Notes: a model not told the origin generated them from the sequence alone. Counted from the stretch's first letter, positions 24,181-37,104 are shown. The stretch is DNA of 64,000 bases from Acanthochromis polyacanthus (GCF_021347895.1 NC_067119.1:2430534-2494533); one strand, 5' to 3'. Made by a program: numbers and translations.

Positions 24181-25818
24181 CTTCCTCGTCGTGCTTCGTT
24201 GTGGACGAGTCGAGAAAACAGCAGCGTTCTGTCAAGTCGGAGCTCATCCGAGGCGTTTCCCGGATAACGGAGCGGCGCTTCTGTTCTGTTATTATGAAGA
24301 TCAATCACACAGGTAGCGCTCAAATCCGACAAGGAAAGATTTCTCTTACTTGTTTAGCCGGAAAAACAAATGACTGGAAGTTGCTCTGAATCTTTCTTTA
24401 AAACCCTCCTGTTATTTTTCTTCTGCAGAGGTTATGGTCAAGGTCACAACTCCATCACTGTGGGCTGGATATCAACAAGGTTTCTGCAGTTTTAGAGGAC
24501 TCAAACTGGAATCAGAGCCAAAAGCTGTTGTCAGCAATGTCTCAGGGAAACTTTTGCCAAACCTTCCATCTATCTGCAACCAACTCTCGTTAAAATGTGA
24601 ATCTGAGTTTCTCATTGAATGCTTTTCCCAGGAAATGCCAGAAACTTTTATCTCACAGCAACTAAAGTTATTGCAAACATTAAAAGACAAAAACACTGTA
24701 AAAAAAAAACAGTCATCAAGGGTGGCGAAAAGTACATTAAACCCGGCCGGACACCATGAACATCACAGAAGTCTTTGTCATGGTGCCCCTCTAATAGCTA
24801 AACTGCTTCCCAACATGAACTTCCTGTAGTCTGAGTGACGCCTCCTCCGGTCTCTACAGTATTAAATGGTAAGAGTACTACACCTCATCTACAATACATT
24901 TTTAACATGTATGCTATTCGCCAGTCTTCCTACATTTGGTACACTACAAACAAACCGTGCCATGGTTCACTTTGACTGTGGTCAAGATCAGGTTTCACAT
25001 CTATAATTTTGGTTTGAATTGATCTTTGTGTCCTTAACACGATAACATTTGACTCGCATCCTTTTTAGCAAGAAAAATGTTTACGAGAAAGAAACTAAAG
25101 CATCCTGAAGTTATTCGAAAAACTCAATTTAAACTTAGACTTTATTAATCCCCAGAGGGAAATTCACGATTAAGTGCCACAGAAGTCTTTGTCATGGTAC
25201 CTGTTGTTAGCTAAACAAGTTAAGTTTCCTTCAGTGCAGAATGGTCTTCTTTTAGTTAGTTTTGGTCCCTTTTAGAGGAAAATTAACGACAGTTCTCAGT
25301 TAGATCCCATTCTCGCTTTTTACATCCAGCTTCAAAAAAAAAAACCCAAGACAGTCAATTTCCAAGAAAACACTCTATATACAACGGGTGACATCTATCT
25401 TTTGGAAGCCCAAGTAGATACCAACTAAAAAGTATAGAAATATGAACATAGCATCCAGATCTAGACAGCAAAGTCAGAACCAAAGTATCTTCAACCCGCA
25501 TTCCTTCCACCAGCCAGCAGGGGGCGACTCCTTAAGTCCGATTCTGTAGAAGTCTATGAGAGAATGAGCCTCTATCTCACTTGATTTGTTACTTCAGCAA
25601 ATATTTTCCTAACGGGTTTATGATTTTATTTGTAATAAAACCACATGATGTTTATTTTGTAAATTATGGTCCCATTTCAAGGGAAATAGACAAAACGAAA
25701 GAAAAACCCAAGAAAACCCGAGATGGTCAAATTCCAAAGTCGAGGCTTCAAAACAACATTCTACAAACAGTGGGTGACAGCCATCTTTTGGAAGTCCAAG
25801 CAGATACCAAGCAAAAAG

Positions 25819-25821
<3 letters not shown>

Positions 25822-25853
<32 letters not shown>
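25822..25853. repeat. (TA)n microsatellite
   Basis: About 16 uninterrupted AT dinucleotides inside one of the repeat units. Confidence 0.95.
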
Positions 25854-25856
<3 letters not shown>

Positions 25857-26879
25857 TGTAGCATCTAGGTCTAGACAGCAAAGTCAGAACCAAAGTATCT
25901 TCAACCTGCATTGTATCTTCAACCTGCATTCCTTCTACCGGCCAGCAGAGGGTGACTCCTTTGTCTGCAATTGAAGTCCAATTCTGTAGAAGTCTCACTT
26001 GATTTGTTACCTCAGCAAATAATTTCCTATTGAGTTTATGGTCTTAACTGTAAGTTTCAAGTCTTCTTAAATGGTTTTTATTTTGTAAAATATAGTCCCA
26101 TTTCAAGGGAAATCAACAAAAAAACAGGTTATGAGTTCTCAGTCAAATCCAATCTTCACTTGTTAGGTAACCAAAGGAAACCCAATGGTCGAACTCCACA
26201 ACTGAGGTTTCAAAACGATTCTCCACAAGCGATGGATGACGTCCATCTTTTGTATACAATCTATGGTTAAAACTACCTCTGGGATCCTCGATTTACACTT
26301 TGGTTTCTCTGGTGAAAATGCATCTGAGTTTCTTTAAAATCCTTTGGAGAAGAGACATCTATAATTCCAAGAAAGCTGAGACTACTGAGGTTAATTAAAG
26401 AGGTCAAACCGGGATTTATGTGACGTTTTCCAGTTGCACATATTCTTGCAACTTCTAAAACAACTACTTTCTTCCTCTTTTGTCACTTGCATGCTTCAGT
26501 ACGTGGATGAAACTCACCAACACTTCAGGTTCTCGGCCGCCCACGCAGCCTCAGTAATCCAGCTATTATGGGAAGCTTTGTTTCGGCTGCACCAACCGGC
26601 GTTGACGTTAAAACCTCGACAAACAATGCAAATTTATCATGCAAAGCAGCAATAAAACAAAAGGCAGACGATCCGCCGAGCTTCCTGTTAACTCCCACAC
26701 AGCTGCTGACAAAGACCACCCAGGACGACCTCGACCAAAACACAGAGCAAATTAACTATAGAACAGGAACCACCATCCCCGGTGACTTCTGTTCTGCCGT
26801 TAACGCCTTTTTTTTCTTCCTCTTGTAGACAAATCACACGGCAGCTACAGCCATCCGGAGTCGCACTGCAAAAATAACA

Positions 26880-27200
26880 ATAAAAACATGAAGCCGATTC
26901 CCTCGTGGCTTCAAACAAATCATCCTTTCTCACAGTGTTTCTTAATTAAAAAAATCCCCACACTGAAATATCACTTCGACACGACACAGCTGGAGGGGTT
27001 TTTATTGTGACTGCATGGTTTAAACCCGAAGCTTTTACCCCATCTGACCCGACAGGGGATGTATTCCTCTCTACGCCTGACAGAGCTCGGATAATTCTCT
27101 GCAAACGGCAACATAAGGGAAATAAATGAACAGCCCCGAGGCCAAGAACATGACGGGGAGCTGTCCGATAAAACTGCTGGACAACTGATGTGCGTCAATG
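26880..27200. other. Unique stretch between repeat copies
   Basis: Base-balanced sequence with CTTAATTAAAAAAATCCCCAC and GGAAATAAATGAACAGCCCCG and no repeats in the window. It could be a conserved non-coding element, but there is no direct evidence. No coding signal. Confidence 0.3.
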
Positions 27201-28902
27201 CTGCATAATTAGCACAGTAGAGCCAACAGACTGAGTTAATTCTGTGTGGAAGAGCAGATTATAAAGATTCATGTGGTGAATCCATGAGTTTCTGGTCACG
27301 TCAACAGCGTCAGCTCCAGTTATTGATCAGCCACAGACAGTGAGACAGTTTCAGACAAAGCAAAATACTCATTTATAGTGGTACCACTAGCAGAAACTAA
27401 GCAAGGAGTAAATAATTATGAATATAGCATCCAGGTCTGGACAGTGAAGTTAGTATGGAAATGTCTTCTACCTGCATTCTTTCTAAAAGCCAGCAGGGGG
27501 CGACTCATTATGTCTATGAGAAAATGAGCCTACTTCTTAATTGATTTGTTACTTCAGGAAATAATTTCCTAATGAGTTCATGGTCTTAACTGTAAGTTTC
27601 AAGTCTCCTTCGATTCAAAATAGTGTTTATTTAGTAAATTCTGCTCTCATTTCATGGAAAACAGATGATAAAAAGTGTTATGAGTTCTCAATCAAATCCA
27701 ATCCACTCTTGTTAGGTACAGTTTCAGAAAACCCAAAATGGTCAAATTCCAAAATGAAGGCTTCAAAACATTAGTCCACAAACAATGGGTGACATAGTGG
27801 AACAGAATGTGTTAATTTTTTGAAGAGCAAAATACAGGGCTTCATGTGGTGGAATCCATGAGTTACTGGTCACAATAACAGCATTGGCCAACTCCAGTCT
27901 ACAGTTTTACACAAAGCAAAATAGTCATTAGTGGTAGCCCTAATAGTTACGAAGCAAAAAATACATAAATATGAACATAGCATCCAGGTCTGGACAGTAA
28001 AATCAGTGTAGAAGTGTCTTCAACCTGGATTCTTTCTAACAGCCAGCAGAGGACGACTCTATAGAAGTCTGTGAGAAAATGACTTTACTCCTCACTTGAT
28101 TTGTTACTTCAATAAACATTTTTCTAACAAGTTTATGGTCTCAGTTGTAAGTTTCAAGACTCCTTCAATTCAAAATGGTGTTTATTCAGTAAATTATGGC
28201 CCCACATGGAAAATGGACGATAAAATATGTCATGAGTTCTCAATTAAATCCAATCCTCACCTGTTAGGTATAGTTTCAGAAAACCCAAGATGGAAAAATT
28301 CTAAATTTAAGGTTTCAAAACAGTAGTCCAGTAGCGACTCCTTAAGTCTGATGTCCATGATAAAACAGCTTTACTTCTGACTTGATTTGCTACCTAAGTA
28401 AATATTTTCCTAATGACTTTATGGCCTCATTTTTAAGCTGTAAGTCTCTTTCAATTCAAAATGGTGTTTATTCAGTAAATTATGGCCCCACTTCATGGAA
28501 AATGGACGATAAAATATGTCATGAGTTCTCAATTAAATCCAATCCTCACCTGTTGGGTATAGTTTCAGAAAACCCAAGATGGAAAAATTCTAAATTTAAG
28601 GTTTCAAAACAGTAGTCCAGTAGCGACTCCTTAAGTCCGATGTCCATGATAAAACAGCTTTACTTCTGACTTGATTTGCTACCTAAGTAAATATTTTCCT
28701 AATGACTTTATGGCCTCATTTTTAAGCTGTAAGTCTCTTTCAATTCAAAATGGTGTTTAATTAGTAAATTATGATCCTATTTCTAGGGAAACCAATGAAA
28801 ACCTATGATGGTTAAATCCCAAAACTGAGGGTTCAATACGATTCTCCATAAACAATGGGTGGCGTCCATCTTTTATGTACTATTTATGGTGAAAACTACT
28901 TC

Positions 28903-30780
28903 TCCAATACCGAATTTATTCTCTGGTGAAAACGTATGCGAGTTTCTTTAAAATCCTGTGAGAGGGTGTGAGCCAACAGAGCGTCTATATGAGGCTCCAT
29001 GTGGTGAATCCATGAGTTTCTGGTCATGTTAACAGCGTCTTTATTTTCTTGTCGGGTGCTTTGCTGATTGAAGCTCTGCATCACTGCCGCTGCCTTCAGC
29101 TTCTGCGAACATCGATTTCACTTGTTCTGTTTTTTTATTTACCCCCCCCCAAAATATCTTGTTTTGTGAGCATCTTAGGACAACAAAGACGGAAGAAGAA
29201 ACGAGAGAGGAAGAAATCGAGGTTTTAACTAAACCACACAGGAGCGCGAAAATACACAAAGACCCAAATAACACTAAAATATGCATGGAGCCTGGAGCTG
29301 AGCACAAACACAGAATCTGTCTTCCTCACTTCGCTTCAGTCGAAATCCACCCTCGCTCTTCCTCACAGAGCCGGAATCAGACGGCATAAAAGGCCCACTT
29401 TAGTGCATTTCTTATTTCCTCTCCTCACGAAAATAAGCCAGTTAATTATTTACCATATTGGGATATCAAAGTTGATTTGCTGTGGAAGTAAAACGGATAA
29501 ATTAGCGTCAGAAGTCTGTTTATCTCAACGCCTCGTGGAACAAACAAACGGAGCTTCTAGTTGTGGAACGTTTTGGCAGAACACCAGATGTTGTCCATCA
29601 GTTTAACAGCGTCTCGTTTTAACTCCTGCAGCCACAACCTGAGACTTTAATCCGAGAATGCAGGATTCAGTCGATGTGAACACCAAACCTCTGTCCACTT
29701 ACAGATCAATACAGGTTATTTCAACACCTCCAGTGTTTTCAGGGTTTAAAATCTGAAGATAAAAGAGAAAAACATTAATTTAAGAGTTTGTTCTGTTTTT
29801 TCTTTTGTACTGAAAACCCATTTTGTGTTCTGTTCAAACCCCTACTCTCAAAAATTACCTGAAAAACAACCTTTTATTGTCTCAATTTAACAACGTAGTG
29901 AACACAAAGCCACAAGAAAACTGATGAAATTGTGAAGCTATCTTGAGATTGTGACCAGAAAGTACAATCCCTTTGCTTTTGCATGAGGTAGCAGCTACAT
30001 TATTCGTATTAATTTGGGGTTTTACCAAAGTGAAGTGTCACTACTTACATTCTGAGGGTTGAAATTTACCTTTATGTTTAATATCTATTAATCTGCTACG
30101 TTTTCAACAACTTTGCAGAATTCAAGGTGATCAAATGCCTTGCTTTGACCGACAAAGATTTAAAATCCAGTTTTATCTGGGCCAAATTTGCGTCATCTTA
30201 GGTGGACGACTGTTTTCAGCACCGTTTCTTAGTCCGTTTGTCAGCAACATTACACAAAACTACCCAAACTTGTTGGAGATGTGGAACATCACCAAAGGAA
30301 GACTCTGTTAAACCGAAGAAATTTTCTTTAAAGTCCCTCTTCAGTCATTGATTAAGCCCCTAGAAACTGAATTCTACATACCGGTATTTAAGTTACATAT
30401 TTTGAAGTTTTCGTCCATGAAAACAGCCCCTTGGAGCCTTAAAATGTCTTGGATGTAGCTCAAGCACACCAGCTCACCTCCAAACTCTGTACAACTACTC
30501 AACACAACCCAATGGTAAGCTGTAACAATGGAGTAATCCAGCCACACATGTTGGAGCCAGAAGAGTTTAGATGCAGAAAATTCCACCCTACAAGTTGTCA
30601 GGATCTGGGTTCTTTACGTTTGTTACGACTGAAATCCAAAGTGTCATCGGTACACTGCAGCTTTACGATGGAAATGCTCGACCACATACACCATATTTAC
30701 ACGTTAACAAGGTTAAAAAAACAGAAGGACAGAGTTATTTGGCCACAAGTTTGGAAGATTTTCAGCAAAAGAACTCAATA
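28903..30780. other. Intronic stretch without recognised features
   Basis: No exon, transposon end or tandem array recognised. Short open frames at 30374-30586 (minus) and 30571-30873 (plus) overlap each other and have no domain I recognise; they may be part of an unidentified mobile element. Confidence 0.45.
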
Positions 30781-31890
30781 TCAACTGTGAGGCATGGTGG
30801 TGGAAATGGTTTGGGGCTGTCTGAAGGACTTATTGATTCAACTATGAATTCTGCATCATATCAAGGTGTTTGAAGATAACTGACATTTTCTGGTCTTCTC
30901 TGTAACAACAGCATCAAAAACATAAAATTCACCACATAGTCCAGCATAACAAACCCCCATTGTTCTGTTTCCTACATAGAAACTGATTTATGTCCAGTAA
31001 CTACTATCTGTTGGTGCAGCCGGACTTTACGTCTTGATCGAAGCAGAAACCAAAAAGACTTCAAGAGTCGATTAGTTGGATTTCTTGTAACCATTTGAGC
31101 AACTGCCCAAGTTCCTGCAGAGGAAATCTCCTTAACGGAACACCATCTGTTTAAAAGGTGAAACAGAAGTGGACATTTCAACAGGATAGAGATGCTAAGC
31201 AGACTAGCAAACCCAGCTCAGAAAGTAGAAATGGAAGTTTATCAAAAGGCCTCATCAAAGGGTTTAAATACCATTGATGTCAGAATTGTTAACATTTATG
31301 CAAAACACTTACAAAATATGATTTCTGCTAAAGGTGGTAAATACTAGCTTCTGGTGGCAAGGGTTAAGTTATTTTATGAGTATTTTTGCTCAATACAAGA
31401 CTGAAAAAGCAGATTTTCATTGTGGTTTTGTTCAGATACATCAGTTTTATCTGTAGGAACAAAGAGGATCAAATGTTTGCTTAATTACAGGGGAGTTTAT
31501 GTAAAAAATTGTCTAATTGCTCAAGTTCCTGCAGTGGAAAACCGCCCAACAACACAACATAAGTGGATAATTCAACAGGATACAGATGCTATGTAGGCTA
31601 GCAAACCTAATTTAGAAAAAAGAAATGGAAGGTTATCAAAAGGCATGATATAAGGGGGTTAAAAAGGGAATTTTACAAGAAAAAAATGGTCAAAAACCCA
31701 ATAAGGTTGACGTCAGAATGGTTAACTTTTATGCAAAAATGGCTACAAGATGTTATTTCTGCCAAAGGTGGCAATACTAGCTTCTGATGCCAAGGGTTTA
31801 TTTACTTATGTGCATGTTTTTGTTCAATACATGACTGAAAAAGCACATTTTCATTGTGGTTGTGTTCAGATCTATTAGCTCTATCTCTCG
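30780..31890 (+). mobile_element. Decayed Tc1-like element with an internal ~430-base duplication
   Basis: GTGAGGCATGGTGGTGGAAA at 30788 recalls the HGGG motif of Tc1 transposases. TGGACATTTCAACAGGATAG at 31161 reads WTFQQD followed by DAKQTSK, like the catalytic Asp region FQQDNDPKHTSK. Positions about 31085-31470 and 31520-31890 are diverged copies of one segment (AAGTTCCTGCAG, CAACAGGATA(C/G)AGATGCTA, TGACTGAAAAAGCA, TTTTCATTGTGGTT). No intact frame remains. Confidence 0.5.
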
Positions 31891-32039
31891 AAAAATCAAA
31901 TGCTTCCAAATAAAAGCCAACAAACTCCTTATTTTTCATCTACAACCGCAAGTTCACCTCAAAAGACATAAAACAAAACTTCACAGAGCTCGTATGCGTC
32001 AATAAGACCTGCGTGTTTGATCAGTTTCGACTGTTTAAA

Positions 32040-32300
32040 TCCTCTGAAAGGCGTCGGACGAAGGCGAGGGGAGGAAGATTTGCTGCAGTGACTCGACTTT
32101 AATGTTTCCTGCGACTACACTGGAGCTTTGTGTGGGGCTTGAATCACAAACAGCTGTCCTAACTGGCATGCAGAGCTGGATTTACCCAAATTAATCAGGA
32201 GAGGGAGGCTGGGCGGCGGGTGTCAGGGGAGCCGCCGGAGTTTTCCATTAATTCTGCCTCTAAAATCTATAATTAAACAAAGACACGTTTTTTCATCTCT
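32040..32300. promoter_or_regulatory. Candidate conserved non-coding element
   Basis: Unique-looking sequence with TTACCCAAATTAATCAGGAG and TTTTCCATTAATTCTGCCTC, flanked by repeat material. Called on appearance only. Confidence 0.28.
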
Positions 32301-32809
32301 AGTCTTTTTATGCAGATTTTTTCCCTCCTTTTTTTTTTTTAAAAGCTTCAGTCACATTTCCATACGCCTCTGACTACAGAGGAATGTTCAAAAATGCCAA
32401 TAAAGAATTTCAATCAATGCAACGATCCAATTATCCATCCATCTTTTGGTTTTTCCGTCCGGCCGCCTCCTCATCCAGCTCTAATGGATGCAGGAGGGTT
32501 TATAGCTCGTTTGGGAGGAAAACGACGCCTCGTCTTTGTCTTTTAATGTCAGTCTTTTCTTTTTTCCCTTCCTTCAACCATCTTTTTCTTTTCCTCCTCC
32601 TCCTTGAAAGTTCCTTCACTATTCTCCTTTTTCCATCTTGTCTTTCTTTGCTCTTTTCCCTCCATCACCTTTTATACTTTCCTCATTTTTCTATCCTTTA
32701 ATTCAATTTAATTCGGTTTGAATGTCTGTAGCACCAATTTATATTTTGCAGTGCAGAATATAGAGCCTTTTATTGCCTTTCAACATTGAATCAAAGTCGG
32801 TAAAAGTAT

Positions 32810-34395
32810 AAATGATGCTGCCACCACCGTGCTTCACGTCATTATGCCACCACCTGGCAGCAGCTTCTTCTAACTAAATGAAAGGATATTAGATGAAAGA
32901 CAGCTGAAGTTACCACTTCCTGCATCAAAATGAAGCAACTGACTCTTTTACTCCCCAACTCACACCATGATGCCGTCACCACCGTGCTTCATGGTGGAGA
33001 TGATGCGCTTGTTGATAGTCTAAAATTTCAATTTTGGTCTCATTAGACTAAAGACAACTCCTTTCTTATACTTGACTTCAGAATCTCCTACATGCTTTCT
33101 GGTGAACTCTAGACAAGATTTGCTAAATATAAGATAGACTGCCATCACCATGCTTCATACCATGATGCTGCCACCACCGTGCTTCATTATGATGCTGCCA
33201 CCACCGTGCTTCATTATGATGCCGCCACCACCGTGCTTCATACCATGATGCTGCCACCACCGTGCTTCACACCATGATGCTGCCACCACCATGCTTCATA
33301 CCATGATGCTGCCACCACCGTGCTTCATTATGATGCCGCCACCACCGTGCTTCATACCATGATGCTGCCATCACCGTGCTTCACACCATGATGCTGCCAC
33401 CACCATGCTTCATACCATGATGCTGCCACCACCGTGCTTCATTATGATGCTGCCACCACCGTGCTTCACAACATGATGCTGCCAACAGCTTCATCTAGCA
33501 AAATAAATGGACATTCAATGATAAGACGGCTGAAGATTCCACTTTCTGCATCATAATTGAGTAACTGAATCTGATACTCCTCAATTCACATCATGATGCT
33601 GCCACCACTGTGCTTCACAGTGGAGATGGTGTGTTTGTGATCATGTTCAGTGTTTAGTGTCCAAACATTTCATCTAGTCTGATGGACATAAAGCTCCATC
33701 CTGGTCTCCTAACCAAAGAACCTTCTTCCAGGTGTCTTCAGAGTCTCCACATGTCTTCTGGTGAACTCTAGTCCAGATTTAATTGGAGCTTTTTCCATCA
33801 GAGTCTTTCTCTTTGTCTCCATAAAGCTTTGACTGGTGAAGAACAAACAACAGTTGTTGGATGAACAGTCTCTAACATCTCAGCTGCTAAAGCTGGAACT
33901 CCTTCAGAGGAGTCATAGAGTCTTGGTGGCCTCCCTCACTAGTCTCAGGTCTTGAGGACAGTCTGCTCTAGTCAGATTTATTCATGTTCCATCTTCTTTC
34001 CATTTCTTAATGATGGATTTAACTGGACTCCAAGAGATCTTCAGGAACTTTAAATGTTCTTCTATCATCCTGACTGAAGCTTTTCTCAGTTTCTTGGAGT
34101 GTTCTTTAGTCTTCATGGCGTATTTCTATCCAGGAGGACTGGTCCACTAGATCAAGGAGTATTTATACTCCAGTCACTGACCTCAGAGCATCTTTATTTC
34201 GCTCATTATGTGGCTTTTAGCACCAACTGACTGCAGCTGTGTTCAATTAGCTGACTCACTTCTACTGATGTAATCACTTATTCATGTTTTATATTTCAGA
34301 TAATTTAAATTACTGCGTAGAAACCGGTTTCATTTTGACATGAAAGACTTTTTATTTCTAAAAAAATGGGAAACCAAAAGGTGAATGTGTTTTAT
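32810..34395 (-). mobile_element. Decayed Tc1-like transposon with minisatellite expansion inside its transposase region
   Basis: On the minus strand an ATG near 34117 opens MKTKEHSKKLRKASVRMIEE and, further on, SPVKSIIKKWKEDGT, the N-terminal helix-turn-helix of Tc1 transposases. Downstream come GGAGGCCACCAAGACTCTATG and a segment matching KSGLEFTRRHVETL. Where an intact element has the KHGGGSIMLWGCF motif, this copy has CATGATGCTGCCACCACCGT-type units repeated about 14 times (32810-32850, 32965-33000, 33140-33490, 33590-33620). Frames are broken throughout. Confidence 0.75.
33140..33490 (-). repeat. 29-base HGGGSIM minisatellite in situ in a Tc1-like copy
   Basis: About twelve units of CATGATGCTGCCACCACCGT plus GCTTCATAC, including shorter variants starting TTATGATG. 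Reverse complement of the units at 10132-10648 and 12309-12659. Confidence 0.9.
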
Positions 34396-34429
34396 GAGCA
34401 CCGTCTGTCATGGTGAGGTGAAGTCTTAC

Positions 34430-35760
34430 TTATAAATTAAACATCTGTTCTCTTCTTCAGTCCTCTTTTCCTATCTTACCTCTACTTGAAGCATCTTTTC
34501 CTGTTTTTTCTATCTTTGCATCTTGTCCTGATTTGCTCCTTCTTACCTCCCGTCCTCCTTTTCTTCCTCAAACAACTCATTATTCTTTCATCTCTTTCAT
34601 CCCATATTTCCTCTCCATGAGTCCTCCTGAATCCCTATCTTTGATTTTTGTCCTTATTTGCTCCCCTTTTCCTCCATTTTCCTTTCATGTTTTCTTCTTT
34701 TCTTTCTTCTTGTACTTTCTCTTTGCATCTCACCTCTTCTTGAACCATTTTCTTTTTTCTTGTCCTCATTTTTTACCCATCTCTTTCCCAATTTTCTCAT
34801 CTTTTGGCCTTATTTTTCCTTTACCCGTCTTTTTCTTCTCCCATCTCACCTCTCCTTGAACCATTTTTCTCTTTCCTTCTTGTCCTAATTTCTGCTTCTT
34901 TCCCTCCATTTTCACTCTCAACTCTTCTTTTCCTTTTTAATATTCATTATTTTTGCTTCTTGTCCTCCTTTCATCCATTCTTTTCCTGTCTCATTATTTT
35001 TCATCTATCTTTTCAGTTCCTGTCTTTTCTCTCTTTGCACCATTTTTTTCCATTTTCTATCGTTGCATCTTGTCCCTGGTTACTCTTTTCACATTCTTGT
35101 CTTTCCTCCTGTCCTTTTCTTCATCAACCACGTCTTTATTTTCTCATCTATTCTCTCCATGAGTCCTGCTTTCATTTGCACTTTTCCGATTTCCATTTTT
35201 TATTTCTTCTTCTTTTCCTTCCTTTTGCCATCTTCTCTTCATTTCTTCCTCTCCTATTCCTTTCTTCTTCCTCATTTTTATCTTTCCTCATCTGTCCTTC
35301 TCTTCCCATATATTCATTTTCTTTCTTCTTGTACGTTCTTCTCTCATCTCCCATCTCACCTCGAACCATGTTTTCCTTCTCCTCGATGCTGCTTGTCCTA
35401 ATTTTAAATTTTGGTCCTCATTCTTTCCTCTACCCATATTTTTCATTTCCTATCTTTCCTCTCCATGAATCTGTTTTCCTTTGCAGTTTTTCTGTTTTCA
35501 TTTTTCCCATTTTTCTCTTTACTTCTTTGTCCTCATTTTCTCATCTTTTTACCATTTTTTCTTTTTCCTATCTTCCCTTCTTGTCCTTATTTGTTCTTCT
35601 CTTCCTTCCTTTTCTTTTCCTCGACTGTCATCCTCCTGTCTTCACGTCTTTCCTCCTCTTCCTCTCCTAATTTCCTCCTCTCCTGCTCTTCCTCTCCCTC
35701 CTTTGTGTCTTCCTCCCCCTCCTCTTCCTCCTCCCCTCCTATTAAATCCCTCAGTGAGCC
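34430..35760. repeat. Long pyrimidine-rich tract
   Basis: More than 1.3 kb in which the plus strand is overwhelmingly T and C (TTTTCTTTCTTCTTGTCC-type words). A smaller tract lies at 32520-32700. The Ser/Phe/Leu-rich open frame at 34804-35670 is an artefact of this composition. Confidence 0.85.
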
Positions 35761-35984
35761 GCCACACACTGTTTTTTTCTTTCCGTTCGCAGACAGAAAT
35801 CATCGCTGTCTTTATTGTCAGGCTGCTGCTGCTGAAGGAGGAGGTGTGTGTTTGTGTGCGTTTGTGAGAACGGCAGCCATCTTTTCTCTTTTTTTTTCTT
35901 CCTATTTCCTCCCTGCAGCCTCGCTCATCTCCGCTCTCCCCTTTTCCAGCCAGACACAAACGTTCTCCACTTACCTTCCTGAAT

Positions 35985-36300
35985 GACAAGCCCTAATGGC
36001 ATTTAAACCGGCCGAGTGAAAAACAATGGACATTACTCACCGCCGTAATAACTCCTGAAGCCGCCGCCGCTTCAACGCCGCCGCACAATCAAACCAATAA
36101 CAATAATTACGTTAGCACAGTTCTGCATAAATTAATCTGCCCGAGTTGCAGTGTTTGCAATCACAGTGATATAATTAGGAGGCGTCTGAAGCGAGGCTGA
36201 CAGCTGACGAGACGGTTCTGATGTGCAGGAAGCCTTTAAGGTGGCGGAATAATCAGCCAAACCGACAAACAAATCGATAAGCGGCCAACGCTCAGTGTCT
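35985..36300. promoter_or_regulatory. Candidate conserved non-coding element
   Basis: Unique sequence with CACCGCCGTAATAACTCCTG, CAATAACAATAATTACGTTAG, GCATAAATTAATCTGCCCGAG and CAGTGATATAATTAGGAGGC, dense in TAAT/ATTA cores and following the pyrimidine tract abruptly. Of the candidates in this window it looks most like a vertebrate developmental enhancer, but nothing here proves conservation. Confidence 0.35.
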
Positions 36301-37104
36301 ATTATCCTTTAAAAATGACATTTCAGGAGCACAATAAACCCAGATGTGAGTGCCAGATGCAGCTCGCCAACCTCGCATCCTCAAAATTACAGAAGCAAAT
36401 TGAAACAACTGCCACCAGACAGCATCTTTATAACGACATAACGTAAATATTTCACTAACCAAACCACACACAGACCTCCAGTTTCACAGAAAAGCCTAAA
36501 AACTATTCTGATAAACGACACAAAGCATATTATTTCCACAAAAAGGCTGTAAAATGATGAGATGTTTGCGTTCTTAGGGGCTGTTTCTGTGCAATTTATG
36601 AGCTTTGTGGTGGGTCTGGGTGATAAAACGACGGAGATAAACACCAGAGACGGTCCTGATATGCAGGAGACTGTCAGGTTACGATGGGAAACCTTTAAAT
36701 GGTCCAAAAAAAACAAATGTTAGGCAGCTAGCATCCATTAAAAACAACATTTCATTAACACGAAGACCCAGATGTGACGTGCCGACCTTGTATCCTAGAA
36801 ACTACAAAAACAAACAGCAGTAACTGCCATAAAAACACGTTTTCTAATAATGTAAAATATGCTGACGTTGAACATATCGTTGCTTTTGTGCCGTAAACCA
36901 AACCACAGACGGACCTCAATGTGTGCGGTCGCTTCCCACTTTCACAGAATCTGCATCACAAAACAGAATTGTCACAAGAAATCTGTAAAATTCTGAAATG
37001 TTTGTGTGTTTAGGGGCTACTGTTGTGGCCTCATGAACCGAATGAATCACAAAACAGCTGAGTAGACATGAAAAACCGCGTATGATGACAATAAACAACA
37101 TTCC

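Larger units (their letters stand above)
25300..28902 (+). repeat. Block of six or more copies of a ~300-400 base repeat unit
   Basis: Units share, in order, ATAGCATCCAGGTCTGGACAG, CTTCAACCTGCATTC, CCAGCAG(A/G)GGGCGACTC, CACTTGATTTGTTACTTCAG, GAGTTTATGGTCTTAA, and AAACCCA(A)GATGG. Copies start near 25330, 25840, 26080, 27420, 27965, 28325 and 28614. The region 26280-27400 between copies is unrelated. Short open frames in the units (e.g. 28096-28326, 28382-28615) are repeats of one another and not genes. Family not assigned, but this unit is common in fish introns. Confidence 0.75.

Noticed and set aside
30374..30873. Overlapping open frames on both strands
   Set aside because: No domain recognised and no splice structure; possibly part of an unidentified mobile element, not listed as a gene.
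34804..35670. 288-codon Ser/Phe/Leu-rich open frame
   Set aside because: It arises from a long pyrimidine tract that rarely forms stop codons; no domain.
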